A DNA stretch of 64,000 bases from Niallia circulans. Lineage in GTDB: Bacteria; Bacillota; Bacilli; Bacillales; Cytobacillaceae. The position numbers and the translations under genes were made by a program. Location of the stretch: assembly GCF_003726095.1 (NCBI RefSeq), contig NZ_CP026031.1, positions 3,844,001 to 3,908,000 on the forward strand, read 5' to 3'. Below, in pieces: positions 9,118 to 17,753 of this stretch; within the stretch, counting starts at the first letter, position 1, and every line of letters starts with the position of its first letter. Under the pieces are notes generated by a model, which worked only from the letters and a program-made list of their open reading frames with translations, made no database searches and was not told the DNA's origin.

Positions 9118-9597
9118 ATGGCAGGCTATATGCTAGAAGAAAAAGACAGCTTTATCGTTTTAGGGATTGGAACTGAACTTAAGAGTGATTATACAGACTA
9201 TGCGGGCATAGCAAAGGAAAAAGCAGACTTTTGGCAAGTAGTCAAACAAGAAGGAAAGCTTGACGCCTTAAAAGCCATTGCCACAAATGACTATATTTTT
9301 ATCGTAAACGAAGCGGTAAACAACAAGATGATGCATTATGTCGGGGTCATGACAGAGCAATCATTACCAGAAGCGGACAGAATGATTCAATTTCCTAAAG
9401 GAGAATACTTAGTAGTTAAAGGGGAAAGTAAGACCGCTGATGAATTGCAGAATATGCTTACTGGCATTGCATTTGGTCAAGTCTTGCCTGAAGCAAAGAA
9501 TTTCGCCTATGTTGGTGGACCAAATACAGTGGTAGAAATGGGACAGCAAAACGGCTTATTACTTGGTGAGATGTGGATTCCTGTTGTAAGGAAATAA
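9118..9597 (+). CDS. GyrI-like / AraC effector-binding-domain protein (YobU-like)
   Basis: 159 residues, a stand-alone SOUL/GyrI-like small-molecule-binding fold, recognisable from the N-terminal pattern (F.V.GIGTEL), the HYVGVM segment and LPEADRMIQFPKGEYLVVKG. The ATG at 9118 is chosen because AGGAAG lies eight bases upstream; a GTG at 9109 is in frame but overlaps that site. Divergent from the WYL regulator and 19 bases before the next gene, so probably a two-gene operon under its control. Confidence 0.82.
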   Translation: MAGYMLEEKDSFIVLGIGTELKSDYTDYAGIAKEKADFWQVVKQEGKLDALKAIATNDYIFIVNEAVNNKMMHYVGVMTEQSLPEADRMIQFPKGEYLVVKGESKTADELQNMLTGIAFGQVLPEAKNFAYVGGPNTVVEMGQQNGLLLGEMWIPVVRK

Positions 9598-9616
9598 GAA
9601 GGATGGAGGGATAGGA

Positions 9617-10081
9617 ATGGCCTATATCGTTGATTTTAAAAATGTGTCTACGATTGGTTTAGAATCTTCACCTGTAGCAGAAGCACTTGCTGGCTTACGA
9701 GCTAACGAGGCCCGGTACTTTATGAACAAATATAAGCATGAATTTACGGTTGTACCAGCTAATGAGTCCTGCGAAACTCTAGATTATGTGAACCGGATTT
9801 TAAAGGAAGAACGTGGTATTGAATTTGCAGCCAAGCCTTTAGAAACTTCAACCTTTCAAGTAGAAAATATTAAATGGACCTACGTCTTTTATGAGGATGG
9901 TCTTGCAATTAACGTTCTGTATACAGTAGATAACCCGAAAAAGCGCGCCGTTGGTTTTAAGCTTTCTGATGGGATGGAAGTACCAAAGGAATTAGAAGGG
10001 AAATTTAAGTTTGCTAGGCAGAAATCTAAGTTAGCCGGAACAATCCGAGGCTCGTTTTTTGTTATTAAAGGAGAATATTAA
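9617..10081 (+). CDS. Conserved hypothetical protein downstream of the YobU-like gene
   Basis: 154 residues, soluble, beta-rich C-terminal half ending KLAGTIRGSFFVIKGEY. GGATGGAGG precedes the ATG. I do not recognise the family. Spacing suggests co-transcription with the preceding gene, and a terminator follows it. Confidence 0.75.
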   Translation: MAYIVDFKNVSTIGLESSPVAEALAGLRANEARYFMNKYKHEFTVVPANESCETLDYVNRILKEERGIEFAAKPLETSTFQVENIKWTYVFYEDGLAINVLYTVDNPKKRAVGFKLSDGMEVPKELEGKFKFARQKSKLAGTIRGSFFVIKGEY

Positions 10082-10090
10082 CGTTAGTAA

Positions 10091-10127
10091 AGCAGCACCC
10101 CTTCATAAAAATAGAGGTGCTGTTTTT
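10091..10127 (+). terminator. Rho-independent terminator
   Basis: AGCAGCACC / AGGTGCTGTT arms followed by a T-rich tail directly after the stop codon. Confidence 0.85.
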
Positions 10128-10144
10128 ATTTTTGCTTAGCTTTT

Positions 10145-10165
10145 TTACTTGTGGTACGGTTCATC
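10145..10165 (-). other. rlmH-3'-end-like att site (left outer copy)
   Basis: The minus strand reads GAT, then GAA CCG TAC CAC AAG TAA, which encodes D-EPYHK-stop. This is the C terminus of RlmH with synonymous third-base changes relative to the rlmH copy at 44228. It lies in a gene-free gap in the same orientation as rlmH. I read it as an attachment-site copy from an SCC-like integration. Confidence 0.6.
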
Positions 10166-10299
10166 GCCGCTACTCTACATGAGGTTTTTCCTCCATTAAT
10201 TATGTTATAGTCCTACTAACTAATAAACCACTCAATTGACTACAAGTAAAATTTACGAGAAAATAGAATATAAAAAAGAATGCTGAAAGGAGGATCTCT

Positions 10300-10818
10300 G
10301 TGGAACATCGCTCTCTAATTCTGCTTGGGTTACTAATGGGACAAAGTCAACATGGATATCAAATTAATGAATTCATCGAAAGAAACTTAAGTACTGTGAC
10401 AGATATGAAAAAACCCACTGCTTATGCTACTCTGGATAAACTAAATCAAAAAGGTTATATAGATATTCATTTAGTACAAGAAGGAAATAGGCCCACCCGA
10501 AAAGTGTACTCTATAAATGAAAGCGGCCGAGTATATTTTTATCAATTACTATTAGATAATCTTTCTTCTGCGGAAAGTGTAAATTACCAAGGGGATATTG
10601 GGTTAATGTTTATTGATTTCCTTCCGATGAATCAAGTAATACCGGCCTTGAATGAAAGATTAAAGAAAAATAAAAAGCTCATAGATCTATTTAAACAAAC
10701 TCCTGAACATGGTATACGAACCGGTGTTAACCTTGCAGTCAAACATAAGATCACCATGTTAGAAGCAGAAATTTCCTTTCTTGAAAATACCATTCAACAT
10801 CTTATTCAATCGAATTAA
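10300..10818 (+). CDS. PadR-family transcriptional regulator
   Basis: 172 residues with an N-terminal PadR winged helix (ILLGLLMGQSQHGYQI, KPTAYATLDKLNQKGY, RPTRKVYSINESG) and a C-terminal helical dimerisation arm ending in a coiled coil. The start is GTG at 10300, set by AAAGGAGGAT. It sits directly upstream of the transporter operon and is the obvious candidate to bind the palindromes at 10888-10956. Confidence 0.9.
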   Translation: MEHRSLILLGLLMGQSQHGYQINEFIERNLSTVTDMKKPTAYATLDKLNQKGYIDIHLVQEGNRPTRKVYSINESGRVYFYQLLLDNLSSAESVNYQGDIGLMFIDFLPMNQVIPALNERLKKNKKLIDLFKQTPEHGIRTGVNLAVKHKITMLEAEISFLENTIQHLIQSN

Positions 10819-10887
10819 AATTTTATATCCAAAAGATTCAAAGGAGCCGATAGAGGGTTCCTTTTTTATTTAAATCTTAATAATAAG

Positions 10888-10956
10888 TTTTCATGATTAG
10901 TCACAATTGACTAATCATGAAAATACTAATATACTTTTATTAGTCAAACGTGACTA
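10888..10956. promoter_or_regulatory. Two palindromic operators upstream of the ABC transporter
   Basis: The first palindrome has perfect 16-bp arms (TTTTCATGATTAGTCA, four-base spacer, inverse; 10888-10923). The second (10941-10956) repeats the core TAGTCA-N4-TGACTA. Both lie just upstream of the TTG start at 10987. Palindromes of this type are expected for a dimeric PadR repressor; binding is inferred. Confidence 0.7.
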
Positions 10957-10986
10957 TTATTATTTACAATAAAGGAGTGACATTCA

Positions 10987-12108
10987 TTGTTTCTTGCTAT
11001 TAGAGAATTAAAGCATGGTAAATTGCGGTTTCTGATGATTGGGGTTATAACTGTCCTGATTGCTTGGCTTGTATTCATTCTATCTGGATTAGGTAATGGC
11101 CTATCCACTCTTAGTGCGGCGACATTTAAAAATATGGATGCCGATTATGTGACATTTGAAGAGGGGGCAAGAGCCTCTATGAGCCGATCGTTGTTGAATG
11201 AATCATTGGCAGAAAAACTAGAAAGCCAACCTAATGTCTCAGCTGCATCAGTAATGGGTGCAACCATGGGAACAGTAATAATTAATTCAGATTTGAATGA
11301 AAGTGAAAAAGTAGACATTGCCATGCTAGGAATCAATCCCGGTAGTTTTCTGGAACCTAAAGTAATTGAAGGAAAGTCCCTTCATACTAACCTCCCTTTG
11401 GAGGTTATCGCTAATGATACTTTAAAGAAAAAGGGCTTTAAGATTGGTGATACGCTGAAGATTGAAGGATCATTAGAAAAAATAAAAATTGTTGGGTTTG
11501 TCAAAAATGAAACATACAATCATTTGCCAGCTATTTTTACTACTCTAGATAAATGGCGCTCTATTCAATTTGCAGCACCTGGTTCTGATAAAGGTATTAA
11601 GAAACCTGTGAATGCCATTATGCTGCAAGGAAAAAAAATCGACTCAGCGGAACTAAATCATTTATTTAAGAATACTGAAACAGTCACTAAGGCCACAGCC
11701 ATACAGGGAATGCCCGGTTATAAAGAAGAGAATGGCACAATTACAATGATGCTCGCTTTCCTTTTGGCCATTTCGGCATTTGTTTTGGGGGTATTCTTCT
11801 ACGTACTTACGTTGCAAAAATCAAATCAGTTTGGGATATTGAAAGCCATCGGCGCCAGCAATCGTTTCCTTGGAAGAGCTATTGTATCGCAAGTATTTTT
11901 ATTATCATTCATTAGCATTGTCTTAGCAATCTTGTTAACCTATGGGACAGCCCTTATTCTTCCGGATGAAATGCCATTTTCACTTGATCTGAAATTAGTT
12001 GTCCTTTATGCTCTTTTACTACTTATCATTTCGATTTTAAGTTCATTGGCTTCCGTTCGAAAAATAGCAAAAATAGACCCACTTCAAGCGATTGGGAGGA
12101 TAGAATAA
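10987..12108 (+). CDS. ABC transporter permease, HrtB-like (FtsX fold)
   Basis: 373 residues: one N-terminal membrane segment (about 17-40), a large extracytoplasmic domain (about 45-255), then three C-terminal membrane segments (about 258-280, 300-325, 340-360), the MacB/FtsX topology. The N terminus (FLAIRELKHGKLRFLMI) resembles HrtB heme exporters. The start is TTG at 10987 behind AAAGGAG. Its stop overlaps the start of the ATPase gene. Heme export is inferred from this resemblance and from the downstream IsdG-type gene; other hydrophobic substrates are possible. Confidence 0.85.
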   Translation: MFLAIRELKHGKLRFLMIGVITVLIAWLVFILSGLGNGLSTLSAATFKNMDADYVTFEEGARASMSRSLLNESLAEKLESQPNVSAASVMGATMGTVIINSDLNESEKVDIAMLGINPGSFLEPKVIEGKSLHTNLPLEVIANDTLKKKGFKIGDTLKIEGSLEKIKIVGFVKNETYNHLPAIFTTLDKWRSIQFAAPGSDKGIKKPVNAIMLQGKKIDSAELNHLFKNTETVTKATAIQGMPGYKEENGTITMMLAFLLAISAFVLGVFFYVLTLQKSNQFGILKAIGASNRFLGRAIVSQVFLLSFISIVLAILLTYGTALILPDEMPFSLDLKLVVLYALLLLIISILSSLASVRKIAKIDPLQAIGRIE

Positions 12109-12803
12109 TGTCAGGAATACAATTTAAAAATGTCTCTAAACTTTATCAACAGGGTGAAAATCAAGTTCTTGCCCTTGATGATGTCTCCTTAACTGTGGAA
12201 CAAGGTGAGTTTATTGCCGTCATTGGCCCCTCAGGTTCTGGAAAAAGTACATTTTTGGCGATCGCAGGTGCCTTACTCCAACCTACTAAAGGTGAGGTCA
12301 TTGTTAACAGTAAAAACCTTAATGAATTAAAATCTAAAGATTTAGTACGAATGCGGTTGGATGAAATCGGATTTATCTTACAAACCAGTAATCTTGTCCC
12401 TTATTTAAATGTTCTGGAACAATTACTTGTAGTGAAAAGAATGGCAGGGAAACCTGTGAAACAGGATAAGGAATATGCAAAGGAATTATTACACAGTCTC
12501 GGTTTAGCAGCAAAACTGGAAAAATTACCTGAACAGTTATCTGGAGGAGAACGGCAGCGTACGGCAATTGCTCGTGCTTTTATAAACAACCCATCTATTA
12601 TTCTGGCAGATGAGCCAACAGCAAGTCTGGATTCAAAAAGGGCTCATGAAGTGGTTCAACTCATAGCCAAAGAAACGAAAACAAGAAACAAAGCAGCAAT
12701 TATGGTTACCCATGACGAACGAATGCTGGAATACTGTGATAAAGTGTATCGAATGGAAGATGGCAGACTTCAACATGACGATTCTTTCAGTCTTGAAAAG
12801 TGA
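12108..12803 (+). CDS. ABC transporter ATP-binding protein, HrtA/LolD-like
   Basis: 231 residues with Walker A (GPSGSGKST, about 42-50), Q-loop (FILQTSNLVPYL), signature LSGGERQRTAIARA (about 144), Walker B (IILADEPTASLD) and H-loop (VTHDE). Overlap with the upstream stop (TAATG) indicates translational coupling with the permease. Confidence 0.93.
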   Translation: MSGIQFKNVSKLYQQGENQVLALDDVSLTVEQGEFIAVIGPSGSGKSTFLAIAGALLQPTKGEVIVNSKNLNELKSKDLVRMRLDEIGFILQTSNLVPYLNVLEQLLVVKRMAGKPVKQDKEYAKELLHSLGLAAKLEKLPEQLSGGERQRTAIARAFINNPSIILADEPTASLDSKRAHEVVQLIAKETKTRNKAAIMVTHDERMLEYCDKVYRMEDGRLQHDDSFSLEK

Positions 12804-12858
12804 AGACAATTTTACAAAAGGATAAACATTTTCATAGAAAACTATGGAGGTATAACCA

Positions 12859-13179
12859 ATGATTATAGTAACGAACAGACTTAAAACAAAATTGGGTTTT
12901 GCTGAAAAGATGGCTCCCATGTTCACAAAACCAGGACCCCTACAAAAAATGGATGGGTTTATAAAAGTGGAGGTTTTAATTACAAAGAATCTAACAGAAT
13001 ATGATGAGCTAAATGTAAATATGTATTGGAATACTATTGAAGATTTTACCCTTTGGAAAAACAGCACTGCTTTTAAGGAAGCACATACAGGCCCAACCAA
13101 CACTGAACAGGAATCCCCAATCTTGGGAAGTGAAATCATTATTTCACAGGTTGCTTCGACTTCAGAACCAAATGCATAA
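12859..13179 (+). CDS. IsdG/HmoA-type heme-degrading monooxygenase
   Basis: 106 residues of the antibiotic biosynthesis monooxygenase (ABM) fold. The residues that form the IsdG active site, Asn-Trp-His, fall at N6, W66 and H76, with the same spacing as N7/W67/H77 in staphylococcal IsdG. It follows the transporter by 55 bases behind GGAGG and precedes the operon terminator. Together with the HrtBA-like exporter it suggests handling of excess heme. Confidence 0.82.
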   Translation: MIIVTNRLKTKLGFAEKMAPMFTKPGPLQKMDGFIKVEVLITKNLTEYDELNVNMYWNTIEDFTLWKNSTAFKEAHTGPTNTEQESPILGSEIIISQVASTSEPNA

Positions 13180-13187
13180 TAACTTAT

Positions 13188-13220
13188 TAACCCCTACTTT
13201 AAATAGTAGGGGTCTTATTT
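13188..13220 (+). terminator. Terminator of the putative heme operon
   Basis: CCCCTACTTT / AGTAGGGG arms around a short AAAT loop, followed by a T-rich tail. Confidence 0.85.
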
Positions 13221-13294
13221 ATGAACTGTAAAATATAAAGAATAAATAAATCAGGGAGAAACCGTAAATGTTTTTTATCTAATAAAAAACCGCA

Positions 13295-13316
13295 CTTACT
13301 TATGATAAGGTTCACC
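13295..13316 (-). other. rlmH-3'-end-like att site (inner left copy)
   Basis: The minus strand reads GGT GAA CCT TAT CAT AAG TAA, encoding GEPYHK-stop, the same six residues that end rlmH at 44228. It lies in non-coding DNA in rlmH orientation, 31 kb from rlmH. It is also very close to the staphylococcal SCC attachment sequence (GAAGCTTATCATAAGTAA, as I recall it). Read as the distal att site of an SCC-like element. Confidence 0.72.
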
Positions 13317-13333
13317 GTAGTTATTTAAGAGGC

Positions 13334-13370
13334 AAAAAACAGACAGGATAGTTATTTTCCTGTCTGTTTT
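13334..13370. terminator. CAGACAGG hairpin left of the TIR/HSP90 pair
   Basis: Arms AAAAAACAGACAGG / CCTGTCTGTTTT. It can terminate the minus-strand TIR gene. A near-copy with the same arms is found on the other side of the module at 17134-17170. Confidence 0.8.
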
Positions 13371-13463
13371 AGTTTATTCCAAGGAAGAATTTGAATAATA
13401 CGTTTCAGAGAATTAGACTTCTTAAAGTCCCCTGAAATATATTTACTAATGTTGAAAGTATCA

Positions 13464-14432
13464 CTATCTATTAACTGTATCTAATATTTCCTTAAATTCA
13501 TCCTCGTACATTTCTTTAAATGATCTGCCTACTTTATCGCTCAACAACTTGATGAAGTCATCCATTGAAGGTATTACAGAATTTAACTTTCGCATATCTA
13601 CCGCTAGATTGGCCATTAAATCTGGTGAAAGCCCAGCTTCTTTAATACTTTGCTCAAGTTCTACTTTTTTATCTCTCCAATGAGTAACATATTTTAATCT
13701 ATCCATAACATCATAAATTTTCGCTTCAAAGCCATCATATCTATTTTTTTCAGCATAGTATTCTACATCATCTCTATTAACAATAATAAAAAATAACTTT
13801 TCTAGATAATCTTTATCTTGCATTAAATGCATAACTTCATACATACAATTTAGTGACTTGATATAGGCACTACTCACTACTGAGATAACAAAATCATGTT
13901 CCTTAATAGTCTTCATAAATTCGTCCAAACTATCTCTGTATGCTGTAACATTTATATCACGAGTTACTTTGATGTTTTTATGTTTTTTCAATTCTTCTTC
14001 TAGAATATTCACTAGATCGCTATCTTTATGTGCATACGAAATAAAAACTTTTTTTATCGCCATCTCTTCTACTTCACCATCTTTATTAATTTTATAGGGT
14101 ATATTATTTACTTTTACTAACTCGTCTGCTTTATTAATAGAAATGTAAAAAAGATTATTACCTTGAAATATAAAATGATTATATTCAATTTTCACCACAC
14201 CATCTAATAAAGCAAGAATATTGCCTATATTAAGCTTAAATACGAACTTTTTTATGCTTAATGTTATGCCATCATCTTTTATACCTAAAATAATATCTCC
14301 ACCATTACTGTTCGAGTATGCAGCAATATATTTCGCTATTTCTTCAGGACTCGCAATGGGGTGTATGTATGTAGTATTCTTTCTATTATTTGTACTTATT
14401 TTGTCTTTAATATCATTAATTGTTCTAAACAC
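13464..14432 (-). CDS. AlbA_2/Schlafen-like plus TIR domain effector
   Basis: 322 residues. Residues about 20-110 resemble the AlbA_2 (Schlafen-like, divergent AAA_4) domain: HPIASPEEIAKYIAAYSN then GGDIILGIKDDG. Residues about 125-260 form a TIR domain: KKVFISYAHKDSD, the alphaC-like segment DFVISVVSSAYIKSLNCMYE with candidate catalytic Glu199. Bacterial TIR domains of this kind commonly degrade NAD+ in antiphage defence. The gene starts 15 bases after the stop of the HSP90-like gene, so they form one operon. The domain assignment of the N-terminal part is by motif only. Confidence 0.82.
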   Translation of the reverse strand: MFRTINDIKDKISTNNRKNTTYIHPIASPEEIAKYIAAYSNSNGGDIILGIKDDGITLSIKKFVFKLNIGNILALLDGVVKIEYNHFIFQGNNLFYISINKADELVKVNNIPYKINKDGEVEEMAIKKVFISYAHKDSDLVNILEEELKKHKNIKVTRDINVTAYRDSLDEFMKTIKEHDFVISVVSSAYIKSLNCMYEVMHLMQDKDYLEKLFFIIVNRDDVEYYAEKNRYDGFEAKIYDVMDRLKYVTHWRDKKVELEQSIKEAGLSPDLMANLAVDMRKLNSVIPSMDDFIKLLSDKVGRSFKEMYEDEFKEILDTVNR

Positions 14433-14447
14433 TAAAATTTACCTCGC

Positions 14448-16835
14448 TCATATCTTAGTTAATGGAATTTTAGAAATACCAGTTGTTTTAAGCAAATCAC
14501 CTAGAGTAACCCATCTTTGCTTTTCTCCGTCATCTGTCCACAATTGATAGGCATAATCATCTAAAGCCTCTAATTCTTCATCATAATAAAATATGATTTT
14601 TTGATAATCACTTGGACGAATAACGATTCTAATATCATCTTTTTTATACTTAGCTGGAAATACTGTATCAGAATACTTTTCATTCAACCATTCTTCTAAA
14701 CTTGCTGGAAGTGTATAATCTTTAAGACCACTTAAATAATTATAAATATTTTCTGTACTTCTTCGTATTAAATTCTCAACATAGTGTCTCATCTCTTCTG
14801 TTGAAGTAACAATATGTTTTAATTGTTCGATTATATCTTCTCTACTCAGATCAGAGTTATTAATAATCTCTAATACTTTGTCTCTATTACTAATAATTTC
14901 ATCTAAATCTTCATACTTAATATTATTCTCTTCTATTTTTTCTGCTATTTTATATCTTCTTAGATTTTCTTCTGGAGAAGATAACATCATTCTCTTTGAG
15001 TATAAAGTTTCAAACCACTCTTTTGATTTTTCTGGATTTGCTAGGAACCAATTAGTTAATCTATTAAATATCTTTTGAGTATCTTCTTTTCTTTCCTCCC
15101 TATCAATTGCTTCTTTGCTTAACAGTTGTGATACTTTTATATCTATTTGATCGGAACATAATTCATTAGTCTTAATTCTATCTGGATGTTCTTCAAAATA
15201 TTGATTGAATGACACAATGTCTTGGTTTAATAGCTGCTTTTTTATTTTGCCCCCCAATAATGTTAAAATCTCCTTTAATTCAATATCAATATTGTTATCA
15301 AAATAAATATTACCAAATTGTACAAATTCATTGATCTGATTCGGTACAAATGCAGATTCTACAACTTCTTCAACTCCTGCATCACTAATCCAAAGAGAAT
15401 AAAACGTATTTAACCAATCTGAGTATAGAGTATCTTTTTCCAACCATCCCATTAATGTTTCAATATTTAGATCTTTAAGAACATTGTTCATCCAAGAGAA
15501 ATCAACATTCCCTCCAAATACCGCAGCCCAACCTAAGTATGTATCTTTTGTCGGTATCTTTAACCCTTTATTCTTAGATAAAATATCCCAAAATAAATTA
15601 TTATGTATATTCTTTTTTGTCTTTGGTATACCTATTTTAAACTTTCCTTCATTATCTTTATATGCTAATCGCTCTGAACCCTGAATAGGTATAATTGCAC
15701 TCTTCTCAATATATTCTTTAATTTCTTTATAGCTATATGTTTGAATAGTTGATGTGACATTGGGTTTTAGTACACAAATATTAAATTCATTTCTAGTCAT
15801 ATTGCTATTAGAACAATAATCTATTAATTCCTTATATAAAGAGACTGCTACCTTGATTAATTCATTATTTAAAGGATTGCTATCTCGAATGGCATTTCTA
15901 TCTCTTTCTACTTCAAATAATTTCGAATTAATGATTATAGGAAAACTGAATTCTTCAGTTCCTATCAGCGGAAATTCACAGAAAACTTTTGGCATAATAC
16001 TAGGGATCGCTAAGAAATATAACTTATTATCTTTACGCTCAATTGCGCATCCAATAGTTACATTTTTTTTATTTAATATTAGCAACTCTTTATTATTATC
16101 AGAAGCATCAATTCGAACAACTTTTAGCTTGTCATTTTTTTTTGAAATATCTTCTTTACCCTTCTTGTAACAATTCCCATTGTAAGTAATAGAATTTATA
16201 TTCTCATTAAAAGCTAAAACATATGGGATAGACTCTTTTAAATCAACTATCCCTTCCTCTACTGCTTCTCTTATGTTTTCATCTTCTATTGAATAAATGA
16301 ATTTTGTATCCTCATACGTAGCTTGTAATGCCTCTTGACTTTTGGTTATTAGTTCTAGTTGTTCTAACATTATTTTTGTTTTATTCTTAATATCGCTATA
16401 ATTTTCTCCAGATCTATCAACGGTGAACTCTAGTTTTTTATACTTATTATCTTCTTGAATAAAAGACCCTTGAATTTGTACAACATCTGACAATAAATGG
16501 GTTGACATAAAACCAGTTCCAAACTTCCCTGTTTTCTTTTCTTCTGAACTTTGTTTAGAAGAAATTTGAGTGATTAAATCTAATAAATTTCCATAGGAAA
16601 AAGGTAGCCCATTATGGCTAAATATAATTTTCTTATTAGAATAAATAATTTTTATATCTATCTTCTTACCTTTCGGTGTACAATCAGATGCATTCTGGAT
16701 GAGTTCCCATATCCACCTACGCCTAATAGTCCTTTTTTCAATTTCTGATGACTCTTTTATCTTTTTCAATTCATCCCAAATTGTATTAGAACTCGCATCT
16801 AAAACTTTATTTAATAATACTTCTTCATTAGACAT
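14448..16835 (-). CDS. HSP90/sacsin-like GHKL ATPase, putative defence sensor
   Basis: About 795 residues. The N terminus holds a GHKL ATP-binding fold: N box WELIQNASD (about 44-52), HNGLPFS (about 74-80) and the G2 loop KFGTGFMSTHLL (about 104-115). This resembles sacsin and HSP90-like ATPases rather than histidine kinases; there is no HisKA domain. The remaining 600 residues are Lys/Glu/Ile-rich and unassigned. The ATG at 16835 is preferred although AGGGG lies 13 bases away; an in-frame TTG at 16847 is too close to it. It is first in the operon with the TIR protein. Confidence 0.82.
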   Translation of the reverse strand: MSNEEVLLNKVLDASSNTIWDELKKIKESSEIEKRTIRRRWIWELIQNASDCTPKGKKIDIKIIYSNKKIIFSHNGLPFSYGNLLDLITQISSKQSSEEKKTGKFGTGFMSTHLLSDVVQIQGSFIQEDNKYKKLEFTVDRSGENYSDIKNKTKIMLEQLELITKSQEALQATYEDTKFIYSIEDENIREAVEEGIVDLKESIPYVLAFNENINSITYNGNCYKKGKEDISKKNDKLKVVRIDASDNNKELLILNKKNVTIGCAIERKDNKLYFLAIPSIMPKVFCEFPLIGTEEFSFPIIINSKLFEVERDRNAIRDSNPLNNELIKVAVSLYKELIDYCSNSNMTRNEFNICVLKPNVTSTIQTYSYKEIKEYIEKSAIIPIQGSERLAYKDNEGKFKIGIPKTKKNIHNNLFWDILSKNKGLKIPTKDTYLGWAAVFGGNVDFSWMNNVLKDLNIETLMGWLEKDTLYSDWLNTFYSLWISDAGVEEVVESAFVPNQINEFVQFGNIYFDNNIDIELKEILTLLGGKIKKQLLNQDIVSFNQYFEEHPDRIKTNELCSDQIDIKVSQLLSKEAIDREERKEDTQKIFNRLTNWFLANPEKSKEWFETLYSKRMMLSSPEENLRRYKIAEKIEENNIKYEDLDEIISNRDKVLEIINNSDLSREDIIEQLKHIVTSTEEMRHYVENLIRRSTENIYNYLSGLKDYTLPASLEEWLNEKYSDTVFPAKYKKDDIRIVIRPSDYQKIIFYYDEELEALDDYAYQLWTDDGEKQRWVTLGDLLKTTGISKIPLTKI

Positions 16836-17304
16836 AGTGATAACCAATCCCCTTTTCTCTGTACTTTACAAAATTACCAAGTTCTGCATATTTTATCCAT
16901 AACTATGATACTTCAATCTAATTAAGCAAAGAAATAAAAAAGACAATTATTCTTATTAAGATCCGCCTGTTTATTTCCATCATAAAGGTTTTCAAGTCAA
17001 TTCATAAAATAGTTATTTAGTGTAGTGAGTATTTTTCTCTAGATGTTTTCATCCCAAGAAATTTCTAAATGCACACTTCTTTAAATATACCTTTTTATCA
17101 TTAAAATAAATACTAATCTTGTATTTAACCATCAAAAAAACAGACAGAATTCAAATTTTCTGTCTGTTTTGTTCATTTATTAGAGTTCTTAAATACTAGT
17201 AATACTAGATGCCTTTAACCACCTATAAAACTATCGAACTATCTCTATCTAATTAATTTAATTTTGCTTGTATGTTTCGATAATACACACCATACTAAAG
17301 AGCA
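16836..17304. other. Gene-free region upstream of the TIR/HSP90 pair, with a hairpin
   Basis: The hairpin at 17134-17170 (AAAAACAGACAGA / TCTGTCTGTTTT) nearly copies the one at 13334-13370. It and the following bases (TTAGAGTTCTTAAA, compare TTAGACTTCTTAAA after the left copy) make an imperfect duplication bracketing the module. Apart from this and the presumed promoter I see no gene. Confidence 0.6.
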
Positions 17305-17478
17305 TTAATTCACTAGATTACCCTTTTTGATTAAGTCAAGGAGTCCATCAGCTCGCTTCTGAAACTCACTCATTTTTTCTTCTCTTACCCTTCTTCGTTC
17401 TTCCATTATTGTATTCATTGATTTACTTTGATTTATACTTCTGGGCCACTGATTAATATCAACTATCTTCTTGTACAT
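17305..17478 (-). CDS. Small protein, 57 residues, last gene of unknown operon
   Basis: The frame runs from ATG at 17478 to TAA at 17305. It starts two bases after the stop of the preceding gene, so it is probably translationally coupled. The middle (EERRRVREEKMSEFQKRAD) is a charged helix likely to form a coiled coil. No family recognised. Confidence 0.6.
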   Translation of the reverse strand: MYKKIVDINQWPRSINQSKSMNTIMEERRRVREEKMSEFQKRADGLLDLIKKGNLVN

Positions 17479-17480
17479 CC

Positions 17481-17750
17481 TTACACATCCCTTTTTAAAA
17501 AAGTCTTACAGTTCTTAGGAATAACAAAAGCAGTGAACTCCTTACCAAATCCTTCAATCGGTTGATCCTTTGTTGCCTGTATCAAAGATGGATTAGAAAA
17601 GCCAATGGGCAATGAAAATTCACCAGTATATTCAGCAAGCTGCTGATTTATATATTTACCCTTACTTCTACCGCAGCTACAGCTTTTTTCATAAAAATCC
17701 AGATTAAATATATCATTACATTCGAGGCACATTAGAAGCTTCATTTGCAT
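17481..17750 (-). CDS. Small Cys-rich protein with zinc-ribbon-like N terminus
   Basis: 89 residues. An N-terminal CLEC pattern and a later SCSCG pattern could form a metal site (about residues 8-27). The rest is a small mixed domain. It follows the 589-residue gene by three bases. Function unknown; the zinc site suggests nucleic-acid or protein binding, which is inference. Confidence 0.7.
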   Translation of the reverse strand: MQMKLLMCLECNDIFNLDFYEKSCSCGRSKGKYINQQLAEYTGEFSLPIGFSNPSLIQATKDQPIEGFGKEFTAFVIPKNCKTFLKRDV

Positions 17751-17753
17751 CCC

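Noticed and set aside
12633..13139. Minus-strand ORF of 168 residues
   Set aside because: Antisense to the ABC ATPase and the IsdG-like gene; composition is that of a shadow frame.
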